A program made the position numbers and the translations under genes. A stretch of 12,403 nucleotides of DNA from Smittium culicis (taxonomy: Eukaryota; Kickxellomycota; Harpellomycetes; Harpellales; Legeriomycetaceae), in contig LSSN01004175.1 of assembly GCA_001970855.1 (NCBI GenBank), forward strand, positions 1-12,403, read 5' to 3'. A model generated the notes under the pieces. The model did not search any database. It had not been told where the DNA came from and saw only the letters and a program-made list of their open reading frames with translations. This document shows, one piece after another, positions 9,682 to 12,403 of this stretch; the stretch's first letter is position 1; each line of letters opens with the position of its first letter.

Positions 9682-12403
9682 ATGAGTTGGAGCGGAGGTT
9701 GGAGAAACACTGTCCATATGACTGAATATGACAACAAAGATCAAAATAAAAATAAAGGGAAACATCTTTCAATCTTTGGCAGTAATCTAAAAAAAAGCAT
9801 TCTCAGTAAACGCGATGACTTCAATAAAACTTCTCAAAGCAGCGATTCCAAAAGCTTCAAATCCTCTTGGGCTTTTCGCTCAAATTCAAATAACTCAGAA
9901 AGATCTTCAACCTACTATGGAAAAATATCTTTCAACTCTTCAGATTCTTCCCCATCTATTAACTCTGCTACTGCTAACGATTTATCAATCCCCTCTGATA
10001 AGCGTGCCTCGATTTCTAATAAGGATCATTCATCAAGAAGCGTCATTATAAAAAGTGGTTACCTAAGCAAAAAGTCTGATAACATGTCCGTCACTTCTCT
10101 AGGATCTGCCCTCGGAAAAAGCTGGCGTGTCTATAGAGTTGTTCTCAAAGGTGCCAAGTTATTTTTTTACAAACCCCCACCCGAAAGTGAGCTCAGAGCC
10201 TTATTTAATGTTGATAATAACAGTGATTATCCTAGCTCCACAAATCCCACCTCTTCGGGAATGCCTGTCACTCCCGCCGATGTCGAGTCTGCCTCAAGAT
10301 CCATTCTATTTGACCCTGTTGTCTCGGACGGCGTCATCCAAAAACCTCTCTGCGACAGGTATATATTTGGCGATTGCTTTACTGAAGTTGAACTCAAAAA
10401 TCTAAAATTCAAACGGTACGTTTCTGTTCTCATCTTTGACGACAAAATCGTAATCTTAAAACGAAGGTGGGTCAAAGAAAGTCGCACATCAAACTTCTTC
10501 TTAAATCTTGGTAGTAAAATGCGCCTCAATAAAAAGAACTACCCTCCAGCAGCTGATAACTCATCTTTAGTTAGCGTTGAACTTGGAATTAAAGGAAAAG
10601 GCAGTTTCACCAAATGGAAAAGTCATGCCGTTTATGATATTAAAAATGTGGAAGCAATTGGTACTATCTCTACTAACTCCAAAAGTTCCCAATCCCAAAG
10701 TAACTTAAACAGTATCGTGTCCAGCAGGACTAGTATGTACTCCGTCGGGAATCAGTCACTTTCTTCTGTTATGACTAAGAACTCAATTGTCTCCAAAGAC
10801 TACTCGGGTATGATCTCCACTGGCGTTGCTCCTGGGTTCCAAATTTTTGTCTCTGGAAACCAATCTACAACTAGAATTTTTATCGCCACTTCAGTAGATG
10901 CCAAAAATAATTGGATGGCCCGCTTTTCAGTCGCAAAGGCCTCTTACAGTAGAAAATTCAGACAAACTATTTTTGAAAATACCCAAAAGTCAAATAGATG
11001 GAATTCAAGTTCCACAATTAAAGCTAATGAAATTCGCTCAAGAACCACTTCAAGAAATTTTGATCACACTTTCATATCAAACATACAAAGCCAAAGTAAC
11101 TTATATCCTCAAATTACTCCTAAAGAAACTCCGGTCTCAGCTAATTATGACCCTCCTAGTACTAGCAATACTTCACCCCAGGTTGATCCCAACATTTCTC
11201 AGTTGGAAATTAATAGAGGCCCTGTAATTACTAACCTAGACCCTAAAGAAAAAGAATCTTTCCATTTGCATTCAACTTTCCACCCTGAACTCATTATTAT
11301 CAATGGTATAGTTGCAGGAGGAACTTTAAATGCCCTTGTACACGAGGCCATTTTTGCAAATGCTACCACTTCAAACAGCTTTAGAAGTTCTATTGCAGCA
11401 ACTGTTGACAGGTTCACTACAATTGATTTATTTATTTCGACCTTTGAAAAAAATTCTAATCTAGTTGACCCATCTAGCCCTAGCCACTTTAACTATATTA
11501 TAAATATCGCAGAAATTATTTCTCAATTTTCTAAATTCTACGCAGGTAAGTGCTCTACAACTCAAGTAGAATCCATCGAAAAAATTGCTAACTCTAAAGT
11601 TTACGCAACAAATTCTCCAAGCATCGATCTTAACAGCCTCAAGAATAGTATAGAAACTTTAAAATATCAACAGCCACCTTTTCAAGCACATGATTTAAAC
11701 TTTATCTTTTATGATAAACTTGTTAGCCAGCCAAATATAAACCCATCGCAAATAATTTATTTGGTTACTGGAAATCCCAATAATAATACAGACCTATCAA
11801 GCAAATCTACTAATAATGACCTTAACTTAATCAATGAATTATCATCGATCAACGTCAATGGCTTATCCTCATCAACTCTACTAAAAATTTCGCCTGAAGA
11901 TTTTTCAGTTCAAACGTACTTATTCCACTCCTCTATGACCGTAAATCTAGACGAGCAGAAAATTAAATACTTTATTTATAATTCAATTAAAGGTTTTAGA
12001 GAAAAGTTTTTTACTCCTAGTTTATTAACGATTGGGTCTGCTACAGTCGCAGAAAAAAATTCTAGCATTACTAGCTCTAAAATAAATATCAACTCCAACT
12101 CAAACACAAATAAACCTGTCGTTGATGAATCCTCTAGCGCTACAGCTTCATTGAAATATTTCTCAGCAGATGTCCTTTTTAGGGTTTTATTCTTTACTCC
12201 AAGCGACCCCCACTTTTTCTCACGCCTTATTCACCACCATTTACTTGTTGAAACTCCTCAAAATTTCCCTTCAAGAAGAGCGTCCATCTTGCTTCACTGG
12301 ATCAAAATAGGCGAAGCTAGTAGGCTTCTGGGTGACTCAATCATGTTTGCTGCCGTCGCTATTGCTGTTACATCGCCTCCGATTGCTCGCCTAAGAGAAA
12401 CAT
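9682..12403 (+). CDS. PH-domain RasGEF protein (partial, runs off the right edge)
   Basis: Predicted Ras-family guanine nucleotide exchange factor, which would activate a Ras-like GTPase at a membrane by GDP release. The frame is open for 907 codons and continues past the window. Residues 1-117 are Ser/Asn-rich and basic. A PH-like fold begins near IIKSGYLSKKS (122-132) and continues with WRVYRVVLKGAKLFFYK (148-164). It closes with the helix NNWMARF, whose Trp is residue 411, so the domain is stretched by long insertions. A RasGEF N-terminal module follows at about 534-620 (GGTLNALV, 546-553). The catalytic CDC25-type domain starts near ISPEDFSVQTYLFH (736-749), is interrupted by a Ser/Asn-rich stretch (786-823), and shows PHFFSRLIHHHLL (843-855) and HWIKIGEASRLLGD (872-885). 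It reaches SPPIARLRET (898-907), just before the usual Trp. ATG 9682 is the first in frame after the TAA at 9652 and has A at -3; ATG 9718 is in the same frame with C at -3. The exact Ras partner is unknown. Confidence 0.85.
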   Translation, partial: MSWSGGWRNTVHMTEYDNKDQNKNKGKHLSIFGSNLKKSILSKRDDFNKTSQSSDSKSFKSSWAFRSNSNNSERSSTYYGKISFNSSDSSPSINSATANDLSIPSDKRASISNKDHSSRSVIIKSGYLSKKSDNMSVTSLGSALGKSWRVYRVVLKGAKLFFYKPPPESELRALFNVDNNSDYPSSTNPTSSGMPVTPADVESASRSILFDPVVSDGVIQKPLCDRYIFGDCFTEVELKNLKFKRYVSVLIFDDKIVILKRRWVKESRTSNFFLNLGSKMRLNKKNYPPAADNSSLVSVELGIKGKGSFTKWKSHAVYDIKNVEAIGTISTNSKSSQSQSNLNSIVSSRTSMYSVGNQSLSSVMTKNSIVSKDYSGMISTGVAPGFQIFVSGNQSTTRIFIATSVDAKNNWMARFSVAKASYSRKFRQTIFENTQKSNRWNSSSTIKANEIRSRTTSRNFDHTFISNIQSQSNLYPQITPKETPVSANYDPPSTSNTSPQVDPNISQLEINRGPVITNLDPKEKESFHLHSTFHPELIIINGIVAGGTLNALVHEAIFANATTSNSFRSSIAATVDRFTTIDLFISTFEKNSNLVDPSSPSHFNYIINIAEIISQFSKFYAGKCSTTQVESIEKIANSKVYATNSPSIDLNSLKNSIETLKYQQPPFQAHDLNFIFYDKLVSQPNINPSQIIYLVTGNPNNNTDLSSKSTNNDLNLINELSSINVNGLSSSTLLKISPEDFSVQTYLFHSSMTVNLDEQKIKYFIYNSIKGFREKFFTPSLLTIGSATVAEKNSSITSSKININSNSNTNKPVVDESSSATASLKYFSADVLFRVLFFTPSDPHFFSRLIHHHLLVETPQNFPSRRASILLHWIKIGEASRLLGDSIMFAAVAIAVTSPPIARLRET
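11546..11599 (+). other. Possible 54-nt in-frame intron or exitron
   Basis: Inside the RasGEF frame, GTAAGT (11546-11551) preceded by CAG is a perfect splice donor. CTAAC (11588-11592) matches a fungal branch site, and AG (11598-11599) lies seven bases after it. The enclosed 54 nt are a multiple of three and contain no stop, so the frame stays open whether or not they are removed. Splicing would delete residues 622-639, at the end of the RasGEF N-terminal module, and join Ala621 to a Val codon. It could be a real short intron, an optional one, or a chance match in coding sequence. Confidence 0.35.

Noticed and set aside
9815..11417. Several open frames of 72-109 codons on both strands overlapping the RasGEF gene
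   Set aside because: They lie in other frames of a continuous 907-codon frame that carries clear domain motifs, so they are shadows.

Overview
The window looks like nuclear DNA from a eukaryote with an AT-rich genome, most probably a fungus and perhaps an early-diverging lineage. The evidence is one long intron-poor reading frame with a fungal-type PH + RasGEF layout, a C/T-rich leader in front of it, and very AT-rich non-coding DNA to its left. I see no bacterial operon structure, ribosome binding sites or CRISPR. The assignment below 'fungus' is a guess from composition and protein style.

Layout. Positions 1 to about 5,030 are extremely AT-rich DNA (sampled rows 15-18% G+C) with homopolymer runs, short hairpins and no supportable gene. 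Positions about 5,030 to 8,890 are still gene-free but purine-rich and C-poor on the + strand, reaching about 50% G+C in places. This stretch holds three copies (6189-6370, 6796-6983, 7835-8024) of a short dispersed repeat of 182-190 bp. The copies lie in both orientations, have CCCTTTC-type inverted ends and are flanked by short TA-containing direct repeats, so they look like a non-autonomous DNA transposon (MITE-like) family. The same stretch also holds a 55-bp palindrome. Near 8,890 the strand composition flips: 8,890-9,681 is pyrimidine-rich with C far above G, includes a 27-bp tandem duplication and a 12-T tract, and is best read as the promoter and leader of the gene that follows.

The only gene I can support starts at 9,682 and runs off the right edge. 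Its 907 visible codons encode a Ser/Asn-rich N-terminus, a split PH domain, a RasGEF N-terminal (REM) module and most of a CDC25-type RasGEF catalytic domain. It is predicted to be a membrane-targeted activator of a Ras-like GTPase. A perfect GTAAGT donor, a CTAAC branch site and an AG acceptor mark an in-frame 54-nt segment (11546-11599) that could be a small intron or an optionally spliced exon segment.

I found no new multi-gene system. The most interesting signals are the MITE-like family, the C-to-T style divergence between its copies, and the sharp strand-asymmetry switch beside the gene.
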